DNA from: a virus
DNA length: 64,000 nucleotides
Strand: one strand, 5' to 3'
Virus record (IMG/VR): IMGVR_UViG_3300030202_001434
Coordinates: 1-64,000 of that record
The position numbers were made by a program, and so were the translations under genes. The notes below the pieces were generated by a model that did no database searches, was not told where the DNA came from, and saw nothing but the letters and a program-made list of their open reading frames with translations. Each line of letters opens with the position of its first letter. Position 1 is the first letter of the stretch. This document shows positions 52,301 through 59,072 of this stretch, in pieces.

Positions 52301-53134
52301 TGTACCGGTAGTAGTAATAGTACCACCAGTCAATCCGTTCCCAGTAGCTACCGAGGTTACTGTCCCTCCAGATCCGGTATGTGCATCTACATAAGCTTTG
52401 TTTGCAGCGTCAGTGCTTGCACTAACAGTGTCCACACCTTGTATTCTACCTGTGCCACCTAAAACTATATCACCACCAGTAACTGTTAAGTCAGCATCAA
52501 TTGTTAAGTCATCAGCAATTCTTACAGGAGCATTTGAGCCATCATTCATAATAGCTCCTCTAAATACAGCTGTATTTTGTACATACATTGACACTCCAGA
52601 GCTAGCTGCATAAAAATAATTTGAATTTACTACAACCTCACCTGTGTTTTGTACTCTAAAAGCTGAAGAACCGTCACTACCTCTAATTACAGAAAGAGCA
52701 TTACCCCCAGTACCAGAAGTACCACTAATAGCAAAGTCGCCTGAATAACTTCCAGACATTGTTAATGTTCCGGTTGAAGTAATTGTTCCGCCAGTTAATC
52801 CATTCCCTGTAGCAACTGATGTTACCCCGCTTACAGTTGAAGCAGGAGCATAGTAGCCGTCTGTTACATTTGTTCTAAATTGTGCGGGAGTTACATACCT
52901 TAGGTATTCATCGTTACTTGCGGTAATTCTTGTGATTGATCCTGTATGGTTACCAGACGTTGAGTTTATCCACCCAAAATCTACATATCCATTACCTTGT
53001 GTTCTTACTATTTTATTAGCCTGATTATTTCTACCGGTAGCTATAGGTAAACTGTTAAATGTAGCGGCTTGTACATTTCCAGAAACGGTTAAGTTTCCGT
53101 CTATAGTTTGTCCACTAAGAAATCTAATCGCCAT
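49367..53134 (-). CDS. tail fibre with S74 intramolecular chaperone, 1255 aa
   Basis: A 1255-residue fibre, the longest. N-terminus Met-Ala-Ile-Arg-Phe-Leu-Ser-Gly-Gln-Thr-Ile. The shaft contains two long repeats (Val-Thr-Ser-Val-Ala-Thr-Gly-Asn-Gly-Leu-Thr-Gly-Gly) and three Leu/Met-Arg-Ala-Pro-Ile-Phe-Tyr-Asp-(Ser/Tyr)-Asn repeats near the end. The S74 domain starts at about 1155: Ser-Asp-Ile-Arg-Phe-Lys holds the Ser/Lys pair, followed by Ala-Gln-Glu-Val-Glu-Glu-Ile-Leu-Pro and a coiled coil. Its S74 part is more distant from the other two. Confidence 0.8.
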   Translation of the reverse strand: MAIRFLSGQTIDGNLTVSGNVQAATFNSLPIATGRNNQANKIVRTQGNGYVDFGWINSTSGNHTGSITRITASNDEYLRYVTPAQFRTNVTDGYYAPASTVSGVTSVATGNGLTGGTITSTGTLTMSGSYSGDFAISGTSGTGGNALSVIRGSDGSSAFRVQNTGEVVVNSNYFYAASSGVSMYVQNTAVFRGAIMNDGSNAPVRIADDLTIDADLTVTGGDIVLGGTGRIQGVDTVSASTDAANKAYVDAHTGSGGTVTSVATGNGLTGGTITTTGTLSMSGTYTGNYVITGGLSVQGYNIFGMGLSTGSWYGDLGSNGYTRETGLAMTGGSEFVVVSKNGQGSVLVDGAYLAYEGANGFFGSYNSSYGNLTGIQATGANTITVKQLDGGTASLTITNTLNSNSYANQSGGLLFSAGQTTGTPTSLNLRTSSPTADPSTSDQGGSTGITWGQRNDSNPYYIIYPKLENWNSSGNYSKLTLAWHTGIKIGADKAYGGTRFYNQSPDISGASLIMNVGVGSDDINILKNLEVDGAMYQQPSSIGGYIVKPKGADFFTASSQQTGAIEIRFPTGGSQKNDMVFFTVDVYQYSTNRSFSIKAGGYIYQGIGSNTWINVFAQVYAKNSNQNYTVRFGDNGSTHCMWIGESTDSWSYTQVIVRDFFGGYATNINEYKEGWDITFDSLSGKTINNTLTNNFPLAQDVIGTGYLPLSGGTMTGSIAMSNNNITGIGSLTLNNGWRLQNGGSNYASINSWVYLEGVHGLYTGTNGAHFYPNNDSTYGSWKITGSRNSWNGITFGGSGGTHNTLMSSADGATMGLFNDTDDEWYIECIRNGTAKLYYDGNLKLETTSSGTMTQGTAEATGDMRAPIFYDSNDTNYYVNPNATSNVVDIALKGKISFPTNSLGNTSGNAAYAIYQESGAWTFPYPDLRIAMHTGIKFGANQSYNGMRFYDDYTMATQVMSVNNGSDGLGAQNVFVNNSLQAGSSLRAPIFYDSNDTAYYGDFASTSNFNTLTLAGSLTVQSGSGTMNGKATQLFEHGYGSDSGTFYQTSGSFAGYSGWANYWIGNHGNGATYYNTVDIRPFWGPPKYSRLEGGTFRGPYNYVTNEVDQTIGVYLQSTTSLRAPIFYDYNNTAFYLDPSTTGTSVNVAGDVVAYASSDIRFKNNVTPITNALDKLSKIGGYTFEWNEISHKETGKKDIGVVAQEVEEILPEIVQTRSNGYKAVDYQKLTALLIESVKEQQFIIDDLKSRIERLEKI

Positions 53135-53151
53135 GTAAGTAAATTAAAAAA

Positions 53152-54636
53152 TTAACTTACAGTTATCAAGACTCTAGCGGCATTAGAAGCAAGGGCTGTT
53201 GTTGTAGATAATGTTACTACCGTTGTACTTGTTCTCACTACGTCACAAATAACTGTATCATAAGTTGTATTGTCGTAAACCTGTACAATTACATCTCTTG
53301 TACCTAATCCATGAGTTACAGCATAAGAAGTGGCTGAACCATCTCCAATGTTTGCTGCAAAATTTAAATTAGTTCCAACACATGATTGAACTGTAGTACA
53401 GAAATCTGTTACTTGAGAAGCTGTAATTGCAATATCTTGATCTGCAATACCTGTTATTATTCCTTTTCCATCAGCAGTTACACTTAATGATTTTGCAGCT
53501 CCTCCATAAGAACCTGCAACACCAGTTTGTGCGTCTAGAGATATAGCACCACTAGAATTTACTGTTATTCCTCCTGTTGTAGGAACACTAACAATACCTG
53601 TAGTTGTTGCTGTTGCTAAACCTATATTATTCTGAACCGTAATCCAGTCAGTTAAAGCACCTGTACCTGATGCGGTTGCTGTTTGACAAATTAAAGAATC
53701 TCCAACTTCAACACTTTCACCATAAAAAGTACCTGAAACTGTAACAACATAGGTATCACCGACAGCACACGCAATCTGTGTACCCCTGCTGTCTAAGAAG
53801 TCAGTTGTTCCATCTACCTTACCAGTGTTACCATCAAAACCTCCCTTAAATTCTAATAATCCTGTTACAGCCGCATCTACATATGCTTTAGTAGCAGCAT
53901 CTTGCGCAGCAGTTGGATTAGTTACGTTTATAAGTTTGTTTGAGTTAATATCAAAGTCTGCGTTTGGTGCACCTAAAAGATTAACAGCAATCTCATTACC
54001 TGCTTTTCTTTTTTGATCAGTTCCGTCTAATACAATAAACTCATCTGTTGCAACCCAAGATTGAGTCATGTCAGGTAAGTCTTGTAATTGAAGATTATAT
54101 GTTACAGTATCTGTTGCGCTAATTACCGCATCCAATCCCGTGTTGTGTGCAAATGTAATTGTATTTCCGTTTGCAACTGTTTCAGTGTTCGTTCCGTCAG
54201 ATATATCAAAACCTGTTATTGGCTCTGTGCTTGCAGTTACCGCAGTTATTTGTCCTTTCTTGTTGTATGAAATACTTGCTGGATATGCAACGCTTCCCGC
54301 TGCTGCACCAGGTGCATTATCATCCATTGTAATAGTAAGTGTTCTAGTAGCTCCTGCTGTTGTAGAAACAAATCCAGTTTCACCAGCTATTGTTGCCGAT
54401 TGACCATCTCCAATTGTTTGATCAGATCCTGAATCTCCTTTTAAAATCCAGGTTACCATTCCTGAACTTACTGTTTGCCAACCTCCTGAAGTGTGATATT
54501 TTAATACGTCATTCGTAGTATCAAAAAACATTTGACCTACTCCCGATACAGAAGGATCACTAGCTTGATTATCTACCTTAAAGGTTTTAAGCTGGTTATT
54601 GTTAAGTGCTATACTTGATAAATACGATATTGCCAT
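53152..54636 (-). CDS. tail fibre/adhesin, 494 aa
   Basis: A 494-residue Thr/Val/Gly-rich protein. N-terminus Met-Ala-Ile-Ser-Tyr-Leu-Ser-Ser is a variant of the fibre attachment peptide; Gln-Met-Phe-Phe-Asp-Thr-Thr-Asn (35-42) and Ala-Ala-Thr-Lys-Ala-Tyr-Val-Asp-Ala-Ala (about 245-254) are common in marine phage fibre proteins. The C-terminal ~75 residues (Tyr-Ala-Val-Thr-His-Gly-Leu-Gly-Thr-Arg-Asp-Val) look like a small beta domain found at phage fibre ends. No S74 domain. Likely a short fibre or base protein. Confidence 0.7.
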   Translation of the reverse strand: MAISYLSSIALNNNQLKTFKVDNQASDPSVSGVGQMFFDTTNDVLKYHTSGGWQTVSSGMVTWILKGDSGSDQTIGDGQSATIAGETGFVSTTAGATRTLTITMDDNAPGAAAGSVAYPASISYNKKGQITAVTASTEPITGFDISDGTNTETVANGNTITFAHNTGLDAVISATDTVTYNLQLQDLPDMTQSWVATDEFIVLDGTDQKRKAGNEIAVNLLGAPNADFDINSNKLINVTNPTAAQDAATKAYVDAAVTGLLEFKGGFDGNTGKVDGTTDFLDSRGTQIACAVGDTYVVTVSGTFYGESVEVGDSLICQTATASGTGALTDWITVQNNIGLATATTTGIVSVPTTGGITVNSSGAISLDAQTGVAGSYGGAAKSLSVTADGKGIITGIADQDIAITASQVTDFCTTVQSCVGTNLNFAANIGDGSATSYAVTHGLGTRDVIVQVYDNTTYDTVICDVVRTSTTVVTLSTTTALASNAARVLITVS

Positions 54637-54649
54637 AATTTTTTATTTA

Positions 54650-55363
54650 TTAATTAAATGACGCTTTCCCGGTAAAAGGTAGCGAAAATGTTAATGTAGC
54701 TGTGTTTAAATTATTAAACACTACCTGTGTTTCTACTTCTGCATTATTTTGATCAAATATTGTAACTGACGGATATTTGTTTAAATTATGACTAACAGTA
54801 TAAACGTTTGTACTTCCATCCAATGTGTACAAAAAATTTGCATCATTTGCTCCTGCGTACGTTAGCAAAGATATGAAATAATCTTTGCTTGCAATTAAGC
54901 CATTGTTACCGCCCTTATAAGTTAATGTAATGTCATAAAACCCAGGGTTGGTAGCGTTAGGAGTTGAACCAACCCAAGCAAATACCGCCCATCTTGAAAC
55001 GTCATCACATTGTGTAATTAACACTTCTGATCCCCCTAATGGATTAGAATAAAAAGAAGATATATTTACACCTAGATTAGTTAATTCAAATTGACTTAAA
55101 GTAAATCCTGTAATTGTATTATATGCAACAGTAGATGCTCCTGTAGCCCCATCAGCTCCGTAAAAAGATCCATCTGTATATGGAATAGTGTTAACATACT
55201 TAAATCTTAATGCTTGTTGCTGAGTTGCAACCCTATTCATGTATTCCGCTACAGAATCAATTGTAAAGTTTTTAGTAGCATAATTACTATCGGCATCTGA
55301 ACCAATCCAATAATCTGATCCAACTAAATGTGTGTCTAAAGGATATGTACTTATTCTTGCCAT
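54650..55363 (-). CDS. tail-fibre accessory protein, 237 aa
   Basis: A 237-residue beta-rich protein. N-terminus (Met-Ala-Arg-Ile-Ser, Asp-Tyr-Trp-Ile-Gly-Ser-Asp, Thr-Lys-Asn-Phe-Thr) is shared with the 172-residue protein at 40526-41044; the C-terminal end (Tyr-Thr-Val-Ser-His-Asn-Leu-Asn-Lys-Tyr-Pro-Ser-Val) resembles that of the 494-residue fibre. A -7 box is 19 nt upstream, behind the lysis genes. Confidence 0.6.
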   Translation of the reverse strand: MARISTYPLDTHLVGSDYWIGSDADSNYATKNFTIDSVAEYMNRVATQQQALRFKYVNTIPYTDGSFYGADGATGASTVAYNTITGFTLSQFELTNLGVNISSFYSNPLGGSEVLITQCDDVSRWAVFAWVGSTPNATNPGFYDITLTYKGGNNGLIASKDYFISLLTYAGANDANFLYTLDGSTNVYTVSHNLNKYPSVTIFDQNNAEVETQVVFNNLNTATLTFSLPFTGKASFN

Positions 55364-55382
55364 AATTATAGTTTATTGATTA

Positions 55383-55390
55383 CAAAGATA
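55383..55390 (-). promoter_or_regulatory. -7 box TATCTTTG before the fibre accessory operon
   Basis: TATCTTTGTAATC lies 19 nt before the 237-aa gene and follows TTTTGTT, as in the other late boxes. Confidence 0.55.
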
Positions 55391-55401
55391 AACAAAAGAA
55401 A

Positions 55402-55800
55402 TTATTGTTTTTTTACTTTTTCAATCGACCTTCCTCCGAAATAAGCTCCAATTACGGTAATTAAAGTGAGCTGCAAAAGATCCGTCCATTTTTCTTCAAC
55501 ATCAAAAGCAATAAACCCGCTGTCAATAAAAACCATTACAACAGTAGATACTACTAAAAAAATTAAAACCAAAGGGCGCACTGATTTAGTCAGCCAGTTT
55601 CCATGTTGTAAATCTGCCTTCCATCTTTCTGTTACATTTTTTTGCATGTCAGCTTCAGCCTCAATAAACACTTTGTCCATCTCTTGTTTTAACTGAGCTC
55701 TTTCTTCTTTTGAAAAAGTATGTTTATCTATAATACCTGATATTTTGCCAGCAATGTCTGCGCCAGCTCCTCCGAATAATTTTGCTAATATTTTTCCCAT
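55402..55800 (-). CDS. holin, 3TM-holin-like
   Basis: A 132-residue membrane protein. Amphipathic N-terminus (1-25), charged helix 28-68, Arg-Pro-Leu-Val-Leu-Ile-Phe-Leu-Val (75-83) starting the first clear transmembrane helix (76-94), second at 107-122, basic tail. This matches the GTA-type 3TM holin family; holins make the pore that releases the lysis enzyme. Downstream of the M15 peptidase and lipoprotein genes with a 3-nt gap. Confidence 0.75.
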   Translation of the reverse strand: MGKILAKLFGGAGADIAGKISGIIDKHTFSKEERAQLKQEMDKVFIEAEADMQKNVTERWKADLQHGNWLTKSVRPLVLIFLVVSTVVMVFIDSGFIAFDVEEKWTDLLQLTLITVIGAYFGGRSIEKVKKQ

Positions 55801-55803
55801 AAC

Positions 55804-56163
55804 TTATTGTTTCATTTTAATTTTTTCACTATTTACATCTAACCTTGAGATGTCTTTAGATTCGTAATTAGATTTTGAACCAGTATTGTTATTAGAGTTG
55901 TTCGAATCATTATTTGGTTTATATATTTTACCGCCTGAATATACATTGGTGTTGTATCTCCAACCGTTGTAATAATAAGAATCATACCTATTACCATAGT
56001 AAGGATAAATGTTTTGATAAATTGTTGGTCGTATTTTATCTATAGGTATGAGTAAAGTATCTCCTTCTGTAGTTACTGCAAGTACATGTTTTATTTTAGG
56101 TTTAGGTGTATAGCTTCCACAACCTATTGTTAAAAGAATAATAATACATATTAGTTTTTTCAT
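55804..56163 (-). CDS. lipoprotein in lysis cassette, 119 aa
   Basis: A 119-residue protein with a lipoprotein signal: Lys-Lys at 2-3, a hydrophobic core 4-12, then lipobox Leu-Leu-Thr-Ile-Gly-Cys with lipid-modified Cys15. The mature part is Tyr/Asn/Ser-rich with a low-complexity Asn/Ser stretch at about 87-98. Located between M15 peptidase and holin, it may be an outer-membrane spanin, or alter the surface against superinfection. The ATG overlaps the peptidase stop by 4 nt. Confidence 0.65.
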   Translation of the reverse strand: MKKLICIIILLTIGCGSYTPKPKIKHVLAVTTEGDTLLIPIDKIRPTIYQNIYPYYGNRYDSYYYNGWRYNTNVYSGGKIYKPNNDSNNSNNNTGSKSNYESKDISRLDVNSEKIKMKQ

Positions 56164-56624
56164 TTATTTGTAATATCTATATACACAGTCTTACCTTTAT
56201 CTCTAACAGCTTTTAATACTCTGTTTCTGTTTTTTTCTTTATCTACATAACTTACATGAACCCAGTCTGGGTTTTCTTCATTTCCAAATTCATAGATGAG
56301 CTGATCAAAATCTAAGTTATCTCTTATATAATCAAACATCTCTTTGTTTGTTTTATGTCCGTAGATATCATCCAGATCCATTGCGTTTCCCTGGCAATGC
56401 TGTGAGCGGCCGCTGCCCCCAATCGCTTTATTGAGAGCTTCTGATCTATACATGCTGTTGATTTTTATAGGGCCACCGACATATTCTCTTAGTGGTTCAA
56501 AAATCTTTTCAGCAAGTTGTTTCATGTTAGCTAATGCATTTCCGTTAGGGGTATTAGCCAATCCAAGTCTTAAAGCAGTTATTGATTTTGTTGCTTCCTT
56601 TTCAGATATATGTTTACTAATCAT
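56160..56624 (-). CDS. M15 family peptidase, endolysin
   Basis: A 154-residue Peptidase_M15 (D-Ala-D-Ala-type) enzyme: Met-Tyr-Arg-Ser at 58-61, Ser-Gln-His76-Cys-Gln-Gly with Asp83 in Ala-Met-Asp-Leu-Asp, and Trp121-Val-His123-Val-Ser. His76, Asp83 and His123 are the Zn ligands of the family. It cleaves peptide cross-links of peptidoglycan and, with the holin next to it, forms the lysis module. Confidence 0.85.
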   Translation of the reverse strand: MISKHISEKEATKSITALRLGLANTPNGNALANMKQLAEKIFEPLREYVGGPIKINSMYRSEALNKAIGGSGRSQHCQGNAMDLDDIYGHKTNKEMFDYIRDNLDFDQLIYEFGNEENPDWVHVSYVDKEKNRNRVLKAVRDKGKTVYIDITNK

Positions 56625-56631
56625 AAGTAGT

Positions 56632-56769
56632 TTATTTTAATTTCTTCCACTTATGAATCGTATATCCAATGGACAATACTAGCAATATAATTTTTAAGGT
56701 TATTTCTATTTGTGTAAGCGACAATGCAAATGCCGTAGTATTAATTGTGTATAGTTTCCAGTCTTCCAT
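56632..56769 (-). CDS. small membrane protein, 45 aa, lysis region
   Basis: A 45-codon frame: Met-Glu-Asp-Trp-Lys-Leu-Tyr at the N-terminus, a hydrophobic segment (about 19-39), and a basic end (His-Lys-Trp-Lys-Lys). It has one or two short membrane segments like small phage holins, and lies 7 nt before the M15 gene. It fills an otherwise empty 226-nt gap together with the next gene. Possibly a second holin-like or antiholin peptide. Confidence 0.6.
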   Translation of the reverse strand: MEDWKLYTINTTAFALSLTQIEITLKIILLVLSIGYTIHKWKKLK

Positions 56770-56857
56770 TATTAACGATTTCATAAGTTACTTCTAAGTT
56801 TAATAGCGCTGAATTTGTCTGAACATATTCAGGGCACGGTACTGTTTTGTCTACCAT
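56741..56857 (-). CDS. small hypothetical protein, 38 aa
   Basis: A 38-codon frame (start Met-Val-Asp-Lys-Thr-Val-Pro-Cys-Pro). Its start overlaps the stop of the upstream structural gene by 7 nt (ATGGTAG) and its end overlaps the small membrane gene by 29 nt. Tight coupling supports it; function unknown. Confidence 0.45.
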   Translation of the reverse strand: MVDKTVPCPEYVQTNSALLNLEVTYEIVNNGRLETIHN

Positions 56858-57384
56858 ATTGCCAAGCAGTTATTTCTAACAGCTGCATCGGTTCCAGTAG
56901 AAAAAATCTGCAAACATTGTACAGGTAAATATTCTCCTACTTTAAAGTTTGAAAACGTCACATCGTTTCCAGACACTGTTTTTACTTTAATATCTACATA
57001 CGACTTTGCTAAGTCCATTGTTCCTTCGCTGCTTCCAACATATATCAAACATCCTTCAGATGAATTAATTCTTTGCGATCCATGTGGGCCGCCTAAGAAT
57101 ATAATATAATCTTCTCCTGAAGCAAATATATTAACGCTTACAGATAGTGTTGTGCTACTATCGACAGCAGTTACAAACGCTGATGTTTTATCAGTTGTGT
57201 TATAAACAATATCATTTACCTGAACATTACTAAAATCAGCACCTGCGTCAACAAGTTTATCAGCCGTAGTAGCTGATGCTGATCCTGATAGTTGTGGTAA
57301 ATCTGGTGAAGGAATAGGAAGCGTATCGCTTGCTATTGGGTTTAATACTAGACCGGTATTAACGGTAATTTTAGGGTACGCCAT
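56851..57384 (-). CDS. virion-type beta-rich protein, 177 aa
   Basis: A 177-residue Ser/Thr/Val-rich protein (start Met-Ala-Tyr-Pro-Lys-Ile-Thr). Its central Asp-Ile-Val-Tyr-Asn-Thr-Thr and Thr-Ala-Val-Asp-Ser-Ser-Thr-Thr pattern is a beta repeat seen in phage structural proteins. Probably a virion decoration or tail component. No Cys motif. Confidence 0.55.
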   Translation of the reverse strand: MAYPKITVNTGLVLNPIASDTLPIPSPDLPQLSGSASATTADKLVDAGADFSNVQVNDIVYNTTDKTSAFVTAVDSSTTLSVSVNIFASGEDYIIFLGGPHGSQRINSSEGCLIYVGSSEGTMDLAKSYVDIKVKTVSGNDVTFSNFKVGEYLPVQCLQIFSTGTDAAVRNNCLAIW

Positions 57385-57423
57385 GTTATTAATTTAGAGG
57401 GTTAAAAATTCTCTTTACTTTTA

Positions 57424-57585
57424 CTACTTTTTGTCGTACGGGAAAACTCTGTTTAAAGTGTCTCTTCTTTGTTGACACCCACAAGGTTTTCCAGTAACCT
57501 CAGAGACTTTTTCAACCACAGCTTTTATTCCAGTTGCTTTTGTGATTTTTTCAATAGTGTCTCCAAGACCTTTAGATTTGCTCAT
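57424..57585 (-). CDS. small protein with CxC motif, 53 aa
   Basis: A 53-codon frame: Lys-Gly-Leu-Gly-Asp-Thr-Ile-Glu-Lys-Ile-Thr-Lys-Ala-Thr-Gly-Ile (5-20), then Cys-Gly-Cys (35-37), Arg-Arg-Asp-Thr-Leu-Asn and Phe-Pro-Tyr. I know similar 50-60-residue proteins with 'CGC...LN..FPY' from marine phages; the Cys pair may bind metal as a dimer. Function unknown. Confidence 0.65.
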   Translation of the reverse strand: MSKSKGLGDTIEKITKATGIKAVVEKVSEVTGKPCGCQQRRDTLNRVFPYDKK

Positions 57586-57604
57586 TGTTTTTGATTTATT
57601 TGAT

Positions 57605-57691
57605 TTAATATGAATTTAAGTGTGATCCATCACAGTTTCCGTTAGGATCTCCTGTGTTACCACATTGACAAGGTTTAATGTTATTCTTCAT
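57605..57691 (-). CDS. CDGSH-like iron-sulfur microprotein, 28 aa
   Basis: A 28-codon frame whose core Cys-Gln-Cys-Gly-Asn-Thr, Pro, then Cys-Asp-Gly-Ser-His fits the CDGSH iron-sulfur (2Fe-2S) motif (C-x-C-x2-S/T...P-x-C-D-G-S-H), here with two extra residues before the third Cys. The four ligands would be Cys, Cys, Cys, His. Known CDGSH proteins are larger (mitoNEET about 60-70 residues in the domain), so this is a minimal version. It overlaps the upstream gene end by 11 nt. Confidence 0.6.
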   Translation of the reverse strand: MKNNIKPCQCGNTGDPNGNCDGSHLNSY

Positions 57692-57839
57692 CTTTTTCTT
57701 CTTTTATTTCTTCAAGACTAGCCAGATACTTAGCTCTTTCAGCTATTCTTTCTTCTATTTCACTTTGTCTAGACCTATACACTACATCTTGTACTGTATC
57801 AGGTTTTTTTATTACTTTCCTAGTTTTCTTTTTAGGCAT
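57681..57839 (-). CDS. small basic/acidic protein, 52 aa
   Basis: The frame is open to 57911, but the Met at 57839 (start Met-Pro-Lys-Lys-Lys-Thr-Arg) avoids a 62-nt overlap with the next upstream gene and is preferred. N-terminal Lys/Arg cluster, then helix with Arg-Ser-Arg-Gln and acidic end. Unrecognised. Confidence 0.5.
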   Translation of the reverse strand: MPKKKTRKVIKKPDTVQDVVYRSRQSEIEERIAERAKYLASLEEIKEEKDEE

Positions 57840-57849
57840 TTGAGTTGAT

Positions 57850-58008
57850 TTATTTTTTTGCTTTTCCTTTAACTTTTCTAAGTTTAGGATTTTTTCTTTT
57901 TGCTTTGGCACTAGCTTTTCTACTAGCTGATGCTAATATTGCAGATGCAGCTTTTTTACTGTATCCACCTTTTTTTGCGATCTTTGCCGCTACTTTTTTA
58001 AAACTCAT
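57850..58008 (-). CDS. small Lys/Ala-rich basic protein, 52 aa
   Basis: A 52-codon frame (start Met-Ser-Phe-Lys-Lys-Val-Ala-Ala). Very Lys/Ala-rich with Gly-Gly-Tyr-Ser-Lys-Lys-Ala-Ala-Ser (14-22), helical, like short histone- or ribosomal-protein-like basic peptides. Start overlaps the previous stop by 4 nt. Possibly DNA-condensing or virion DNA-binding. Confidence 0.6.
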   Translation of the reverse strand: MSFKKVAAKIAKKGGYSKKAASAILASASRKASAKAKRKNPKLRKVKGKAKK

Positions 58009-58202
58009 TTTAGATGGTCGTGTTTTTTCCAGCTTGAAGAGTGTCTGTATGACATTCCTGAGTCTCCCCCATAAGCGTGTCCAAACTTTTTCTTTGACAT
58101 AGCTTTAGATTCGTCTCTACGATCTTTAAAAGATTGAGACTTCTTTCCGTGCTTTGCACCTAAAGATTCATCTAGTCTTGAGTTATATCCTTGTTTTTTC
58201 AT
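58005..58202 (-). CDS. small basic protein, 65 aa
   Basis: A 65-residue Lys/Ser/His-rich protein (Leu-Gly-Ala-Lys-His-Gly-Lys-Lys at 14-21; Lys-Lys-Phe-Gly-His-Ala-Tyr at 38-44). I recall similar short proteins from marine phages. A -7 box TATATTTG (58221-58228) lies about 18 nt upstream. Confidence 0.6.
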   Translation of the reverse strand: MKKQGYNSRLDESLGAKHGKKSQSFKDRRDESKAMSKKKFGHAYGGDSGMSYRHSSSWKKHDHLK

Positions 58203-58220
58203 AATAGTAATTATTTATAA

Positions 58221-58228
58221 CAAATATA
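58221..58228 (-). promoter_or_regulatory. -7 box TATATTTG for the small basic gene group
   Basis: TATATTTGTTATAAAT lies about 18 nt before the ATG of the 65-residue gene, in a real gap. Confidence 0.55.
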
Positions 58229-58243
58229 ATAATATTTTTTTAT

Positions 58244-58498
58244 CTATCTTCTAGACTTAGCCCCTACACATTTCCAGCGTTTTCTGGATAAATTATTAGG
58301 ACTATTTGGATTGTTTCTTTTCTTTCTAGATAAACGTCTTTTTATACCTAAACTCCTTGCACAATAACTGTCTCCTTTTGAAGTGCCAGGTCTTACTCTA
58401 GGGCCTCCGCCTTTAGCTTTACCAGCTTGTCCATAACTTACTTTTTTTCCTGAGGCTGTTATTTTTACTTTAGCCTTTCCTTTTCTAGGTGTTGCCAT
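58244..58498 (-). CDS. small basic Cys protein, 84 aa
   Basis: An 84-residue Lys/Arg/Gly-rich protein: Lys-Lys-Val-Ser-Tyr-Gly-Gln-Ala-Gly-Lys-Ala-Lys (18-29), Arg-Pro-Gly-Thr-Ser-Lys-Gly-Asp-Ser-Tyr-Cys-Ala-Arg (37-49), Arg-Lys-Arg-Trp-Lys-Cys (about 72-77). It resembles a marine phage small-protein family with a Cys pair and basic body (I think DUF6321-type). Function unknown; DNA binding is likely from charge. Confidence 0.6.
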   Translation of the reverse strand: MATPRKGKAKVKITASGKKVSYGQAGKAKGGGPRVRPGTSKGDSYCARSLGIKRRLSRKKRNNPNSPNNLSRKRWKCVGAKSRR

Positions 58499-58508
58499 TT
58501 ATTACTTT

Positions 58509-58751
58509 TTATGAGTTTCTTACTTTTGCTGCTGATGTATTAGAAACAAATTGTTTTCCTTTTGAACCAGCTCTTTTCTTTTTTCTAGCGGTTGCCGCTA
58601 ATTGTCTTTTAGATAAGCTACGAGCTTTTGCCAATGGCAAACATCTGTCTGGATTCTTTTTGTTTTTACTTGTTCCGCAAGCACCTTTAATCTTACCGTC
58701 TGTACCAACACGAACCCATTTTTGTTTTCTCCACTTAGCTAATTCACCCAT
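58509..58751 (-). CDS. small basic Cys protein, 80 aa
   Basis: An 80-residue protein: Trp-Arg-Lys-Gln-Lys-Trp-Val-Arg-Val (7-15), Gly-Ala-Cys-Gly-Thr-Ser-Lys-Asn-Lys (23-31), Asp-Arg-Cys-Leu-Pro-Leu-Ala-Lys-Ala-Arg (35-44). It fits a family of short Lys-rich marine phage proteins (I think DUF5872-like), and the Cys pair may bind Zn. The gap to the next gene is 0-1 nt. Confidence 0.6.
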   Translation of the reverse strand: MGELAKWRKQKWVRVGTDGKIKGACGTSKNKKNPDRCLPLAKARSLSKRQLAATARKKKRAGSKGKQFVSNTSAAKVRNS

Positions 58752-58913
58752 TTAACGCATTTTTTTTATATCTTTTTTAGATATAATTTTTTCTTCTTCA
58801 ACTGGTGGAGGTGCAGGTGTTGTTTTAGTTGTTTTCTTTACAACCTTTTTCTTTTTCTTTTTAAAAAGATAAACTACTACTCCGCCAATAACTATTAATA
58901 CTATAATTTCCAT
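58752..58913 (-). CDS. small membrane-anchored Lys-rich protein, 53 aa
   Basis: A 53-codon frame: hydrophobic N-terminus (2-16: Glu-Ile-Ile-Val-Leu-Ile-Val-Ile-Gly-Gly-Val-Val-Val-Tyr-Leu), then a run of six Lys, a Thr/Pro-rich linker, and a Lys/Ile end. Looks like an inner-membrane anchor exposing a basic tail. It is directly next to the 80-residue gene. Confidence 0.55.
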   Translation of the reverse strand: MEIIVLIVIGGVVVYLFKKKKKKVVKKTTKTTPAPPPVEEEKIISKKDIKKMR

Positions 58914-58914
58914 A

Positions 58915-59070
58915 TTACTTTTTCTTTTTCTTTTTCATTTTTGCACCAGCGATTCTGTCAGCTTTTGTTATTCCAGGATTTTTGTCTATACCTGCTTTAA
59001 CGCTTAGCATACCAAATTTATCAATGTCTTTGTTTTTAAAACCAATTTTGTTATAATCTTTCTTTTTCAT
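58915..59070 (-). CDS. small Lys-rich protein, 51 aa
   Basis: A 51-codon frame: Met-Lys-Lys-Lys-Asp-Tyr-Asn-Lys-Ile start, Asn-Pro-Gly-Ile-Thr-Lys-Ala-Asp-Arg-Ile-Ala-Gly-Ala (31-43), and a terminal six-Lys run. Separated by 1 nt from the 53-residue gene. Unrecognised; part of the basic microprotein group. Confidence 0.55.
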   Translation of the reverse strand: MKKKDYNKIGFKNKDIDKFGMLSVKAGIDKNPGITKADRIAGAKMKKKKKK

Positions 59071-59072
59071 AA

